A DNA stretch of 64,000 bases, taken from assembly GCF_000297395.2 (NCBI RefSeq), contig NZ_HF570108.1:3677397-3741396 (forward strand), in the 5' to 3' direction. The notes below the pieces were generated by a model, which had not been told where the DNA came from, did no database searches, and saw only the letters and a list, made by a program, of their open reading frames with translations. Shown here one piece after another: positions 1-11,065 of this stretch (the first letter of the stretch is position 1; the number at the start of each line of letters is the position of its first letter). The position numbers and the translations under genes are program-made. This stretch comes from Micromonospora lupini str. Lupac 08. Lineage in GTDB: Bacteria; Actinomycetota; Actinomycetes; Mycobacteriales; Micromonosporaceae.

Positions 1-912
1 GGGCCACGGCCGGTCACCGAGCTGGCCGAGGCCACCGGCGCGCACGCGCCGTCGCTGCTGCGCGCCCTACGCGCGCTCGCCGGCAAGGGCATCTTCACCG
101 AGGTCGAACCCGAGGTGTTCGGCCTGACGAAACTCGCCGAACCGCTGCGCACCGACCACCCGCTGTCGCTGCGCGACGCGTACCCCCTGATGGCCGCGGA
201 CGTGCGCGCCTGGGCCGGGCTCGGCGACTGCCTGCGCACCGGCGAGGCCGCCTTTCCCCGGATCCACGGCGCCGACTACTGGTCCTACCTGGCCGGGCAT
301 CCCGCCGACAGCCTCGCCGTCGACCGCTGGATGTCCAGCCTGACCCGGCTGCACCTGCGGACCGTCCTGCCGGCGTGGCCGTGGGCGCAGGCCCGGCAAC
401 TCGTCGACGTGGGCGGTGGCGACGGCGCGTTCCTGGCCGGCCTGCTGCGCCGCTGCCCGCACCTGCACGGCACCCTGCTCGACCTGCCCCACGTGGTGTC
501 CGCCGCGCCGGCGCTGCTCGCCGAGGCCGGGGTGGCCGACCGGTGCCGGATCGTGGCGGGCAGCTTCTTCGACCCGCTGCCGGCCGACGCCGACCTGTAC
601 GTACTCAAGACGATCCTGCCCGGCTGGGACGACGCCGACGCCACGGCCATCCTGCGCCGGATCGCCGCGGCCATGGGCCCGCAGAGCCGGCTGCTGCTGC
701 TGGAAGCGATCATCCCCACCGGCGACGTCTTCGACGTCGCCAAGCTCGTCGACCTGCACACCCTGGTGCTCACCGGCGGTCGGCACCGCACCCGCGACGA
801 CCTCGTCGACCTGTTGGCCGGCGCCGGCCTGCGGCTGGACCGGATCGTCGCCACGCCCACCCTCACCGTGATCGCCGCCGGTCCCGCCGGGCCGCAGCTG
901 ACATCCCCCTAG
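1..912 (+). CDS. SAM-dependent methyltransferase, O-methyltransferase family 2 fold (5' end outside window)
   Basis: The reading frame is open from base 1, so the N-terminal dimerisation part is truncated by the window edge. The Rossmann methyltransferase core is clear: SAM motif I reads VDVGGGDGAFLAG and a later segment reads ILPGWDDAD. In classical members of this family (plant COMT/hydroxyneurosporene type) the latter segment is HDWDD and its His is the general base. Here the His-Asp pair is Pro-Gly, so the reaction may not be plain O-methylation, as with the known RdmB/DnrK divergence. The stop is followed at once by an AGGAGG-type ribosome site for a second, related methyltransferase. 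The first 189 bases are almost identical to that neighbour. Likely a tailoring enzyme of the cluster; substrate unknown. Confidence 0.85.
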   Translation, partial: GPRPVTELAEATGAHAPSLLRALRALAGKGIFTEVEPEVFGLTKLAEPLRTDHPLSLRDAYPLMAADVRAWAGLGDCLRTGEAAFPRIHGADYWSYLAGHPADSLAVDRWMSSLTRLHLRTVLPAWPWAQARQLVDVGGGDGAFLAGLLRRCPHLHGTLLDLPHVVSAAPALLAEAGVADRCRIVAGSFFDPLPADADLYVLKTILPGWDDADATAILRRIAAAMGPQSRLLLLEAIIPTGDVFDVAKLVDLHTLVLTGGRHRTRDDLVDLLAGAGLRLDRIVATPTLTVIAAGPAGPQLTSP

Positions 913-1236
913 GAGGAATCGATGGCCCCGAGCCGACCCCGGATCGACATCGAGTCGGTGTTCCGACTGACCGAGCTGGCCGACTACATCGTGCCGTTCA
1001 CCGTGCGCGCGGTCGCCGAGCTGGGCGTCGCCGACCAGCTCGTCGACGGGCCACGGCCGGTCACCGAGCTGGCCGAGGCCACCGGCGCGCACGCGCCGTC
1101 GCTGCTGCGCGCCCTACGCGCGCTCGCCGGCAAGGGCATCTTCACCGAGGTCGAACCCGAGGTGTTCGGCCTGACGAAACTCGCCGAGCCGCTGCGCACC
1201 GACCACCCGCTGTCCCTGCGCGACGCGTACCCGCTG
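1..1236 (+). repeat. Near-identical direct duplication inside the tandem methyltransferase genes
   Basis: Bases 1-189 and 1048-1236 align without gaps. The first 140 are identical and only three of the 189 differ (at 141, 168 and 186). Immediately downstream the two genes fall to ordinary paralogue similarity. The copy may extend left of the window. The sharp edge points to recent gene conversion or a duplication maintained by recombination, rather than simple old duplication. Confidence 0.9.
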
Positions 1237-1944
1237 CTCGAGCCGGACATCGAGGCGTGGGCACACTTCGACCACAGCATCCGCACCGGGCAGGCGTCGT
1301 TCGACCAGGTCCACCCCGAGGGCTACTGGCCGTACATGGCCGCCCACCCGCACGACAGCGCCCGCTTCGACGCCTCCCAACAGGCCGCCACCCGACTCGA
1401 GCTGCGGGCCGCGCTGCCCGCGTACCCCTGGGGTGAGCTGAGCACTGTGGTCGACGTCGGCGGCGGCAACGGCGCCTTCCTCGGCGGCATCATGGCCCGC
1501 TTCCCGCAGTTGCAGGGCACCCTGTTCGACCTGCCGCACGTGGTCGCCGAGGCCGAACCGGTGCTGCAGAAGCTCGGCGTGGCCCAGCGGTGCACGGTGA
1601 CCGGCGGCAGCTTCTTCGAGACCATCCCGGCGGGCGCGGACGCGTACCTGCTCAAGCGGATCCTCTACGGCTGGGACGACGACAACGCCGTACGGCTGCT
1701 GACGGCCGTGCGGGCGGCGATGCGGCCGGACAGCCGGCTGCTGGTGCTGGAGCCGGTGGTCGAGGCCGGCGACCGCTTCGACGTGGGCCGCCTCTACGAC
1801 CTGCTCCTGCTGGCCATGGTCGGCGGTGGCGCCCGCTCCCGCGAGCACATCGAACGGCTGCTGGACGCCGCCGACCTGCGGCTGGGACGCAGCGTGCCCA
1901 CCATGATGTTCCCCATCCTCGAGATCGTCCCGAAGGAGGCGTGA
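922..1944 (+). CDS. SAM-dependent methyltransferase, O-methyltransferase family 2 fold
   Basis: Full-length 340 aa paralogue of the upstream gene, starting nine bases after its stop with an AGGAGGAAT ribosome site. The N-terminal ~100 residues are the winged-helix dimerisation domain (SVFRLTELADYIVPFTVRAV). SAM motif I is VDVGGGNGAFLGG near residue 175. The catalytic segment reads ILYGWDDDN where the family usually has HDWDD, so the general-base His is Tyr. Probably modifies the cluster product or an aromatic or enol intermediate. C- or N-methylation, or a non-methylating role, remain possible. Followed three bases later by the ferredoxin gene, so probably co-transcribed. Confidence 0.9.
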   Translation: MAPSRPRIDIESVFRLTELADYIVPFTVRAVAELGVADQLVDGPRPVTELAEATGAHAPSLLRALRALAGKGIFTEVEPEVFGLTKLAEPLRTDHPLSLRDAYPLLEPDIEAWAHFDHSIRTGQASFDQVHPEGYWPYMAAHPHDSARFDASQQAATRLELRAALPAYPWGELSTVVDVGGGNGAFLGGIMARFPQLQGTLFDLPHVVAEAEPVLQKLGVAQRCTVTGGSFFETIPAGADAYLLKRILYGWDDDNAVRLLTAVRAAMRPDSRLLVLEPVVEAGDRFDVGRLYDLLLLAMVGGGARSREHIERLLDAADLRLGRSVPTMMFPILEIVPKEA

Positions 1945-1947
1945 GCG

Positions 1948-2142
1948 ATGCGACTGGTCGTGGACTTCTCCCGCTGTGAGAGCAACGCGGTCTGCGTGGG
2001 GCAGGCGCCGGAGGTGTTCGACGTCGGCGACGACGACCGTCTGCACATCACCGAACAGCCGCTGGAAGGCTCGCTTGCCAACCGGGTACGCGAGGCCGCA
2101 CGCCGCTGCCCGAAGCAGGCGCTGTCCGTCGTGGACGACTGA
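1948..2142 (+). CDS. [3Fe-4S] ferredoxin, likely P450 electron donor
   Basis: Small 64 aa acidic protein with Cys10, Cys16 and Cys54 (the last in a CP pair) and a PEVFDV segment, the pattern of the single-cluster ferredoxins that serve actinobacterial P450s. Starts three bases after the methyltransferase stop with AAGGAGG upstream. It is the only ferredoxin gene in the window, so it may supply the four cluster P450 domains. No ferredoxin reductase is encoded here, so that function must come from elsewhere. Confidence 0.93.
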   Translation: MRLVVDFSRCESNAVCVGQAPEVFDVGDDDRLHITEQPLEGSLANRVREAARRCPKQALSVVDD

Positions 2143-2216
2143 GGAGGCACCCCCTCCCGGCCTGCCCGGCGCCGGAACCGGATGTCGGGCGCAGGGGGTA
2201 CAACTGCGCATCGGGT

Positions 2217-2287
2217 CCTTTGCTCTGCTTCAACCCACGCTACGAAAACGGGCCTGGACTGTTGCGTCCGTTGAAGCAGAGCAAAGG
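2217..2287. repeat. Perfect 18-bp inverted repeat in a gene-free stretch (2143-2555)
   Basis: Arms 2217-2234 and 2270-2287 are exact reverse complements with a 35-base loop. The arm contains TTTGCTCTGCTTCAAC. The 413 bases between the ferredoxin stop and the converging molybdenum-hydroxylase stop hold no convincing gene; short open frames here read through the repeat and lack ribosome sites. The long loop is unusual for a terminator, so a dispersed palindromic (REP or MITE-like) element is possible. I infer this only from its form. Confidence 0.7.
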
Positions 2288-2496
2288 GGCGACCGGAGCA
2301 TCCCTCGCCCGCTGCCCGTAGCCGCCCGCAGGGCGGGGCCACGGAGAGGATTCATGGTGGCTGGTGTCTGCTTCGCTACTGCGAGTGCGGAACTGGGGCG
2401 TGAAGCGGCCGAGATGGGGAGCCTTCGCGGAGCGCACGAAGACTGCGGCCCGTTGGTCGAGTTGCAGAACCGCTTCCGCAGCGGCGAGCCGTGCGG

Positions 2497-2558
2497 TGAT
2501 CAAGTGATGAGAAGTAGGTCAGGAACGCTCCGGGCAGCTACTTTTCATCACTTGATCA
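2497..2558. terminator. Long hairpin at convergent gene ends, overlapping a stop codon
   Basis: Arms 2497-2517 and 2538-2558 match at 20 of 21 positions with a 20-base loop, and begin and end with TGATCA. The right arm contains the stop codon (2556-2558) of the minus-strand molybdenum hydroxylase. It sits between two converging transcripts, so a bidirectional terminator or mRNA-end stabiliser is likely. No T-tract follows, as is common in high-GC actinobacteria. Confidence 0.65.
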
Positions 2559-4820
2559 AGCCGGCACCGAGCTGGGTCGGTTCGTCGCCTCCTGGATGGC
2601 CGTCCAGACCCGCTCGGCGGTCACCGGCATGTCGATGTGTCGTACGCCCAGGTGGCGGACGGCGTCGACCACGGCGTTCTGCACCGCCGGCGGGAACCCG
2701 ACCGCCCCCGACTCGCCCAGGCCCTTGGCGCCCAGCGCGTTCACCGTAGTGGGGGTCTGCGTCGCCACCGTCTCGAAGGAGGGCAGCTCGGCCGCGCCGA
2801 TCATGGCGTAGCGGTGCAGGTCACCGTGCAGGGGCGTGCCGTCGGCGGCGAAGCGGACCTCCTCCACCAGCGCCTGACCGGCGCCCTGCGCGAGGCCGCC
2901 GTGCACCTGCCCCTCGGCCAGCAGCGGGTTGAGCAGCACTCCCGCGTCGTCCACGGTCAGCACCCGCCGCAGGGTCACCTGGCCGGTCTCGGTGTCCACA
3001 AGCACCACCGCCAGGTGCGCGCCGAACGGGCAGGTCGCGGCCGTCGGCTGGAAGTTCGCCTCCGCGGACAACGCGCCGTCGGCGGCCAGCTCGGTCCAGT
3101 AGACGACGTGCCCGGCGGTCGAGCGGAACCGTCCCGCCGTGTACTCCACGTCGTCGCGGGGCACGCCCAGGTGTACGGCCGCCGCGTCCCGCCCCCGCTC
3201 CACCAGGGCCAGGGCGGCCTCGCGGACCGCCATGCCGCCGGTCTGCAACGACCGGGACCCGCCGGTGCCACCGCCGGCGGCGACAGTCGCGGTGTCGGAG
3301 TGGCGGACGTCGACGCGGTCCAGCGCCACGGCGAGCACGTCGGCGGCGAGCATCGCCCAGGCGGTGACGTGGCCCTGCCCGTGCGGGCAGGTGCCCGAGT
3401 GGACGGTGAACCGGCCGGTGTCGTCGACGCGGATCGAGGCGTACTCGCTGCGGGTGTCCGCGCCGGTGATCTCCACGAAGGTGGACAGGCCGATGCCGAG
3501 CTGCTCGACGTCGCCGCGTTCGCGGCGGGCCGCCTGCTCGGCGCGCAACGCCGGGTAGTCGGCCTCGGCGAGCACCCGTTCGAGCGCCGCCGGGTAGTCG
3601 CCGGTGTCGTAGCGGGCCCGGGTCACAGTCGTCACCGGGAAGCTCTCCGGTGGCAGCAGGTTGCGCCGGCGTACCTCGGCCGGGTCCAGGCCGATCTCCG
3701 CCGCGTACACGTCGACCATCCGCTCCAGCGCGGCGACGGCCTCCGGCTGCCCGGCGCCCCGGTACGACACCACGGGCGTGGTCGTGGTGGTGACGCTCGA
3801 CGAGCTGAACTTCGCCCGGCTGATCGCGTACGGGCCGGTGAGCATCGTGCGGGTCCAGAACGGCAGGATCGCGCCGATGCGCGGGTAGGCCCCGGCGTCC
3901 TGCACGATCTCCAGCGCGTACGACACGATCCGCCCGTCGCGGGTGCCGCCCAGCTCGGCGCTCTGGTGCTGGGCGCGGCCGTGCCCGGCGGCGGTCATGC
4001 TCTCGCTGCGGGTCTCCGCCCAGCGCACCGGCCGGCCGAGTCGACGGCTGGCCCAGGCGACGAGGACGTCCTCCCGGCTCGCGAACGCCTTGGAGCCGAA
4101 CGCCCCGCCGACGTCGCCGTTGAACACCTGGACCCGGTCCTCCGGCTCACCGAGGGCCGCCGCGAGCTGGTTGCGCCACAGGTGCACGGCCTGGCTGCCG
4201 GCGCGGTAGCGCAACCCGTCCGGCCCCCACTCGGCCTGCCCGGCGCGGGCTTCCAGGGGGCACGGCGCGACCCGGGGGTTGCGCATCCGCTGGCGGACGA
4301 CCACCTCGGCGCCCTCGTGCAGCTCGGCACGCCCGGCCGGGCGCCGGAAGCCCAGCTTGAGCACCATGTTCGTGCCGGCCTCGGGGTGCAGCACCCGCTC
4401 GTCGGCGAGTGCCTCCTCCACGTCGACCAGGGCCGGCAGTGCCTCGATGTCGGCCGCGACGAGGGCGGCGGCGTCGACCGCCTCGGCGCGGCTGGTCGCC
4501 AGCACCGCGGCGACGGGTTCGCCGACGAAGCGCACGACGCCGTCGGCGAGCACCGGGGTGGTCATCTTCTGGTTGAGCACCCCGGCCTCGGGCGGCAGCG
4601 GCGGCAGGTCCACGTCCGTCGCCGTGAACACCGCGACCACGCCGGGCGCCCGGCGGGCGGCGTCGGTGTCCACGCCCCGCAGCCGGCCGTGGGCCACGGT
4701 CGAGCGGACGACGACCAGCTCCAGCGAGCCGGGCACCCGTACGTCGTCGACGTAGGTGCCGCCGGTGGTGAGCAGGGCACGGTCCTCGGTGCGGCGGACC
4801 GGTCGGCCGATCAGTGACAT
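2556..4820 (-). CDS. Xanthine dehydrogenase/aldehyde oxidase family molybdenum-binding large subunit
   Basis: 754 aa, normal length for a stand-alone CoxL-type large subunit. The N-terminus has the typical [19 protein letters not shown] segment. GGAFGSK lies in the Moco region, [10 protein letters not shown] is the form II-type active loop (not the CO-dehydrogenase Cys loop), and GLGESG near the C-terminus carries the catalytic Glu703. Such enzymes hydroxylate aldehydes or N-heterocycles with water-derived oxygen. The partner [2Fe-2S] and FAD subunits are not encoded beside it, which is unusual. Starts 23 bases after the upstream P450 stop with GGAG in place, so it is the last gene of the P450-P450-hydroxylase unit. 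Probably oxidises a pathway aldehyde or ring; partner subunits may lie left of the window. Confidence 0.88.
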   Translation of the reverse strand: MSLIGRPVRRTEDRALLTTGGTYVDDVRVPGSLELVVVRSTVAHGRLRGVDTDAARRAPGVVAVFTATDVDLPPLPPEAGVLNQKMTTPVLADGVVRFVGEPVAAVLATSRAEAVDAAALVAADIEALPALVDVEEALADERVLHPEAGTNMVLKLGFRRPAGRAELHEGAEVVVRQRMRNPRVAPCPLEARAGQAEWGPDGLRYRAGSQAVHLWRNQLAAALGEPEDRVQVFNGDVGGAFGSKAFASREDVLVAWASRRLGRPVRWAETRSESMTAAGHGRAQHQSAELGGTRDGRIVSYALEIVQDAGAYPRIGAILPFWTRTMLTGPYAISRAKFSSSSVTTTTTPVVSYRGAGQPEAVAALERMVDVYAAEIGLDPAEVRRRNLLPPESFPVTTVTRARYDTGDYPAALERVLAEADYPALRAEQAARRERGDVEQLGIGLSTFVEITGADTRSEYASIRVDDTGRFTVHSGTCPHGQGHVTAWAMLAADVLAVALDRVDVRHSDTATVAAGGGTGGSRSLQTGGMAVREAALALVERGRDAAAVHLGVPRDDVEYTAGRFRSTAGHVVYWTELAADGALSAEANFQPTAATCPFGAHLAVVLVDTETGQVTLRRVLTVDDAGVLLNPLLAEGQVHGGLAQGAGQALVEEVRFAADGTPLHGDLHRYAMIGAAELPSFETVATQTPTTVNALGAKGLGESGAVGFPPAVQNAVVDAVRHLGVRHIDMPVTAERVWTAIQEATNRPSSVPA

Positions 4821-4843
4821 CTGCGACTCCAGGTTCCGCCGGG

Positions 4844-6052
4844 TCAGGCGGGGGTGACGGCGAGTGGGATCGACGCGTACGACCGGAAGAGGGCGCTGGG
4901 CTCGCGGACCGGATCGGCGGCCAGCTCGATGCCGGCGAGCCGACGCGCGAGCCGCTCGAAGACGACAGCTCCCTCGATGCGGGCCAGCGCGGCGCCGAGG
5001 CAGCCGCGCACACCGCCGCCGAAGCCGACGTGCGGGTTGGGGTGGCGGCCGATGTCGATGCGGCCCGGGTCCGGAAACACGTCCTCGTCGTGGTTGGCGC
5101 AGCCGAGCAGGAGAAAGACCGACCGGCCGGGCCGGATCACCCGGTCGCCGACCGGGATCGGCGCCAACGCCAGCCGCGCCGTGTACTGGATCGGGGAGTC
5201 GAACCGGACGAACTCCTCGGCGGCGGTGGCGGAGAGCGACGGGTCGGCGCGCAGCCGACGCCACTCGTCGGGCCGGTCGGCCAGGGCGATGCTGCCGGTG
5301 CAGACCATGTTCATGGTCGTCTCGTAGCCGGTGAAGCAGAGGAAGACGATGTTGTCGACGACCTCCTCGATCCCCTCGGCGGGGTCGGCCACGGCGAGCA
5401 TCCGGTCGAGCAGGTCGCCGCCGAGGTCGGCGTGCCGGTCGGCGAGCAGGTCGCGGACGTACCCGCGCAGCCAGGCCAGCGCCTCGTCGGCCGCGGCGCG
5501 GTCGGCCTCGGGCAGGAACGGGGTGAAGGCCCGGCCCAGGGCCGCCGAGCGGGGCCAGACCTCGGCCCGGGTGCGCGCCGCCGGCAGGCCGATGAGTTCG
5601 CACACGACTGTCGCGGCGACCGGGAACGCCAGGTCGGCCACGGCGTCCATTCGCCCGGTGTCCAGCGCCGGGGCGAGCAGCTCGTCGACGAGGTCCCCGA
5701 CGCGGCTCGCGGTGCGCCGGGCCACGCCGGGGCTGAACGCGCGGACGATCTGCTGGTGCAGCCGGCTGTGGTCGTCCGGGTCGCGGGTGGGGATGATGCG
5801 GCGGAACACCTCGCGGGAGAGGTCCTGTGCCATCCGGAACTGCGGGTCGTCCTCCGGGAAGGTGTTGCTCAGCCGGCGGTCGCGCAGCAGCGCGGCCACG
5901 TCCCGGTGCCGGGTCACGCCCCAGCTCGCCGGCCCGAAGCGGCACAGCGGACCGGCCGCCCGCATCCGCGCGTACGTCGGGTAGGGGTCGGCGACGACCT
6001 CGGGCGCGAGCGGGTCCATCCGCGCCGGCAGGACGCGGCCGGCCGGGCTCAC
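4844..6052 (-). CDS. Cytochrome P450
   Basis: 402 aa bacterial class I P450. The I-helix oxygen-activation motif is TGYETT, the K-helix EXXR lies in EEFVRF, and the haem loop is FGGGVRGCLG with Cys351 as thiolate ligand. I chose the GTG at 6052 because it forms a GTGA overlap with the stop of the upstream P450. An ATG at 6019 (368-codon version plus leader) is the alternative; neither has a strong ribosome site. Translationally coupled to the next P450 upstream and followed by the molybdenum hydroxylase. Likely hydroxylates or otherwise oxidises the polyketide; substrate unknown. Confidence 0.9.
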   Translation of the reverse strand: MSPAGRVLPARMDPLAPEVVADPYPTYARMRAAGPLCRFGPASWGVTRHRDVAALLRDRRLSNTFPEDDPQFRMAQDLSREVFRRIIPTRDPDDHSRLHQQIVRAFSPGVARRTASRVGDLVDELLAPALDTGRMDAVADLAFPVAATVVCELIGLPAARTRAEVWPRSAALGRAFTPFLPEADRAAADEALAWLRGYVRDLLADRHADLGGDLLDRMLAVADPAEGIEEVVDNIVFLCFTGYETTMNMVCTGSIALADRPDEWRRLRADPSLSATAAEEFVRFDSPIQYTARLALAPIPVGDRVIRPGRSVFLLLGCANHDEDVFPDPGRIDIGRHPNPHVGFGGGVRGCLGAALARIEGAVVFERLARRLAGIELAADPVREPSALFRSYASIPLAVTPA

Positions 6053-7260
6053 GGCCGCACCGCCACGGGCACGCTGGCGTACGAGCGCAGCGTCCCGTCG
6101 GTCTGCCGGTGGGCCGGGCCGGCCGGGGTCAGCGTGCCGAACGTGCGCAGCAGGGTCTCGAACGCGACCTGCGCCTCCACCCGGGCGAGGTAGCCGCCGA
6201 GGCAGTGGTGGATGCCGCCGCCGAAGGACAGGTGCGGGTTCTCCGCGCGGGTGATGTCGAGGCGGTCCGGCGCGGCGAACTGGTCGGGGTCGCGGTTGGC
6301 GCTGCCGAGCAGCAGGATCAGCACCCGCCCGGCGCGGATGGTGCGGTCGCCGACGTCCAGATCCTCCCGGGCGAGGCGGGCGACGCCCTGGATCGGGGCG
6401 TCGTAGCGCAGGAACTCCTCCACCGCCCGGGGGGTAAGGGTCGGGTCCGACCGGAGCAGGGCGAGCTGGTCGGGGTGGTCGAGCAGGGCCGCCACCCCGG
6501 TGGCGATCAGGTTGGTGGTGGTCTCGAAGCCGGCGAAGAAGGCGAAGACCGCGTTGTCCACGATCTCGTCGTGGTCGAGCACGGCGCCGTCGTCGTCGGT
6601 CGCGGCCAGCATCCGCGACAGCAGGTCCTCGCCGGGTTCGGCGCGACGCCTGTCGAGGATGTCGCCGAGGTAGCCGCGCAACCACTCGACCGCCCGGTCG
6701 GCGGCGGGACGGTCATCGTCGGGCACGATCGCGGCGAACGCCTTGCTCAGGTCCAGCGCGTACGGGCGGATGCGCTCGTGGTCGGCCGGTGGGATGCCCA
6801 TCAGGGCGCAGACCACCATCACCGGCAGGGGAAAAGCGAGATCCGAGACCGCGTCGAAGCCTCCGGTGCGGGTCGCCGGGGCCAGCAGCTCGGTGACCAT
6901 CTGCTCGATCCGGGGGCGCAGCCGGCGGACCAGGGCGGGGCTGAACGCCTTGGCCATCAGCCGGCGCAGCCGGCCGTGCTCCGGCGGGTCGCGGTAGAGG
7001 ATGATGCTGCCGAAGAAGTCGCCGGCCGCGCCGTCACCTGCCGACATCCGGTGGTAGGCCGCCGGGAACTCGCTGCCCAGGCGCGGGTCGCGGACCAGCC
7101 GGGCGACGTCGGCGTAGCGGGTGACACCCCAGCTGCCCGGGCCCATCCGGCACAGCGGGCCGGCCGCGCGCAGCGCCGCGTAGGTGGGATAGGGGTCGGC
7201 CAGCACGGCGGGGTCACGGGCGTCGAATCTCGGCGGCATGCCGGTACGGGCCGAGGTCAT
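6049..7260 (-). CDS. Cytochrome P450
   Basis: 403 aa P450 with I-helix AGFETT, EXXR in EEFLRY, and haem loop FGGGIHHCLG with Cys353. First gene of the minus-strand unit. Start chosen at 7260 because a CATACT hexamer lies seven bases upstream on the minus strand, fitting a leaderless message. ATG codons at 7290 and 7239 are alternatives, but the first falls inside the operator repeats. Similar in sequence to the downstream P450, suggesting an old duplication and perhaps consecutive oxidations. Electrons probably come from the ferredoxin at 1948. Confidence 0.9.
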   Translation of the reverse strand: MTSARTGMPPRFDARDPAVLADPYPTYAALRAAGPLCRMGPGSWGVTRYADVARLVRDPRLGSEFPAAYHRMSAGDGAAGDFFGSIILYRDPPEHGRLRRLMAKAFSPALVRRLRPRIEQMVTELLAPATRTGGFDAVSDLAFPLPVMVVCALMGIPPADHERIRPYALDLSKAFAAIVPDDDRPAADRAVEWLRGYLGDILDRRRAEPGEDLLSRMLAATDDDGAVLDHDEIVDNAVFAFFAGFETTTNLIATGVAALLDHPDQLALLRSDPTLTPRAVEEFLRYDAPIQGVARLAREDLDVGDRTIRAGRVLILLLGSANRDPDQFAAPDRLDITRAENPHLSFGGGIHHCLGGYLARVEAQVAFETLLRTFGTLTPAGPAHRQTDGTLRSYASVPVAVRP

Positions 7261-7338
7261 GCCCGCCAGTATGCTCAACCAAAGATACAAGAAACAAGTA
7301 CTTCCGAGATACGCGAAACACTATTAGGCTTCCGAGCC
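7261..7338. promoter_or_regulatory. Divergent promoter with two AGATACnnGAAACA direct repeats
   Basis: This 78-base gap separates the minus-strand P450 unit from the 18-gene plus-strand operon. The motif AGATAC-N2-GAAACA occurs exactly twice, at 7283-7296 and 7307-7320, with a 24-base period. A plus-strand -10 candidate TAGGCT (7325-7330) lies eight bases before the ATG at 7339. A minus-strand -10 candidate CATACT (7268-7273) lies seven bases before the ATG at 7260. Both genes therefore look leaderless and the repeats sit where they could control both directions. Confidence 0.65.
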
Positions 7339-9794
<2,456 letters not shown>

Positions 9795-9799
9795 GCGGC

Positions 9800-11053
9800 A
9801 TGGACACCGAGACGCGTACCGCGCCCACCCGCGACGCCGCGGACTTCTACGCCGACGCCCGGCACGACCTGACCGGGCCGTTGCACGGCGTACGGGTCCT
9901 GGACGTCACGAAGGTCTGGTCCGGCCCGATCGCCAGTTGCGTCCTGGCCGACCTCGGCGCGGACGTCCTACGGGTGGAGATGCCCGGCAACCGGGAGGGA
10001 TTGATGCCCCCGGACATCCCCGGCACCGGTCTGTCCTGGTTCCGGCAGAGCGTGCACCGCAACAAGCGCAGCATCGGGCTCGACCTGCGCCGCCCCGGCG
10101 CGGCCGAGGTGTTCCTGCGGCTCGTCGCCACGGCCGACGTGGTGGTGGAGAACTACAAGCCCGGGACGCTTGACGCCTGGGGCGTCGGCTACGCGCAGTG
10201 CCGGGAGGTCCGGCCGGACGTGGTCCTGGTGTCCGTCTCCGGCTACGGCCAGTACGGCCCCGACGCGCAGCGACCCGGGTACGACCCGACCACCCAGGCC
10301 GCCGCCGGCTGGATGGCGCTCAACGGCGAACCCGACGGCGCTCCGCTGAAGTCGCCCACCTTCCTCGCCGACGACCTCGCCGGGCTGCACGCGGTGATCG
10401 GCGCGCTCGCCGCGCTGCGCCACCGCGACCGCACCGGCGAGGGTCAGCACGTCGACGTGAGCATGCTCGACTCGCTGCTGTTCTCCAGCAACGGCTACCT
10501 CACCCTCGGCGCGACCGGGGTGCCGCTGCGTCGCTGGGGCGACCAGGCCGACTTCGTGGTCCCGGCCGGCTGCTTCCGCTGCGCCGACGGCCACGTCTAC
10601 GTGGCAGTCGCCCTGGACCGCTCCTGGCGTCGACTGGCCGAGGTCGTCGGCCGCCCGGAACTGGCCCGCGCGCCCGGGTACGCGACGAACGAGGAACGCC
10701 GCGACAACCGCGCCACCGTCAACGCGGTGGTCGCCGACTGGTGTGCCGGGCGGACCTGCGCCGAGGTGGTCGCCGCCCTCGACGCCAACGGGATCACCGC
10801 CGAGCGGGTGCGGACCTTCGCCGAGGCCGCGACCGACCCGCAGGTCCACGCCCGCGCCATGGTGCAGGAGACGGTGCTGTCCAACGGCAGCACCGCGCCG
10901 CTTACCGGGCCGGCGGTCAAGTTCTCCCGGACACCGACAGCCGTCCGCTCCGGCGCCCCCGAGCCCGGCGCGGACACCGACCGGGTTCTCGACGAGGTGG
11001 GCGTCGACGCGGCCGCGCGGGAACGGCTGCGCGCGCAACGGGCCATCGGATGA
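9800..11053 (+). CDS. CaiB/BaiF family (class III) CoA-transferase
   Basis: 417 aa, five bases after the thiolase stop. Characteristic opening GVRVLDVTKVWSGPIASCVLADLGADVLRVE and the catalytic-loop segment DDLAGLHA with likely nucleophilic Asp192. Class III enzymes move CoA between carboxylic acids through aspartyl anhydride and CoA-thioester intermediates. Here it may load a cluster acid onto CoA for the thiolase or release CoA at the end. It is a full-length single-gene enzyme with no obvious missing motif. Confidence 0.92.
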   Translation: MDTETRTAPTRDAADFYADARHDLTGPLHGVRVLDVTKVWSGPIASCVLADLGADVLRVEMPGNREGLMPPDIPGTGLSWFRQSVHRNKRSIGLDLRRPGAAEVFLRLVATADVVVENYKPGTLDAWGVGYAQCREVRPDVVLVSVSGYGQYGPDAQRPGYDPTTQAAAGWMALNGEPDGAPLKSPTFLADDLAGLHAVIGALAALRHRDRTGEGQHVDVSMLDSLLFSSNGYLTLGATGVPLRRWGDQADFVVPAGCFRCADGHVYVAVALDRSWRRLAEVVGRPELARAPGYATNEERRDNRATVNAVVADWCAGRTCAEVVAALDANGITAERVRTFAEAATDPQVHARAMVQETVLSNGSTAPLTGPAVKFSRTPTAVRSGAPEPGADTDRVLDEVGVDAAARERLRAQRAIG

Positions 11054-11065
11054 GCAGGGGGTGAC

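Noticed and set aside
2240-2503. Minus-strand open frame of 87 codons in the gap after the ferredoxin
   Set aside because: It overlaps the inverted-repeat region, lacks a ribosome site and has no recognisable domain; open frames this long arise by chance in high-GC DNA.
4821-5945. 5' extension of the molybdenum-hydroxylase frame
   Set aside because: This part is a shadow of the P450 in another frame; the true start at 4820 has a ribosome site and the family's standard N-terminus.
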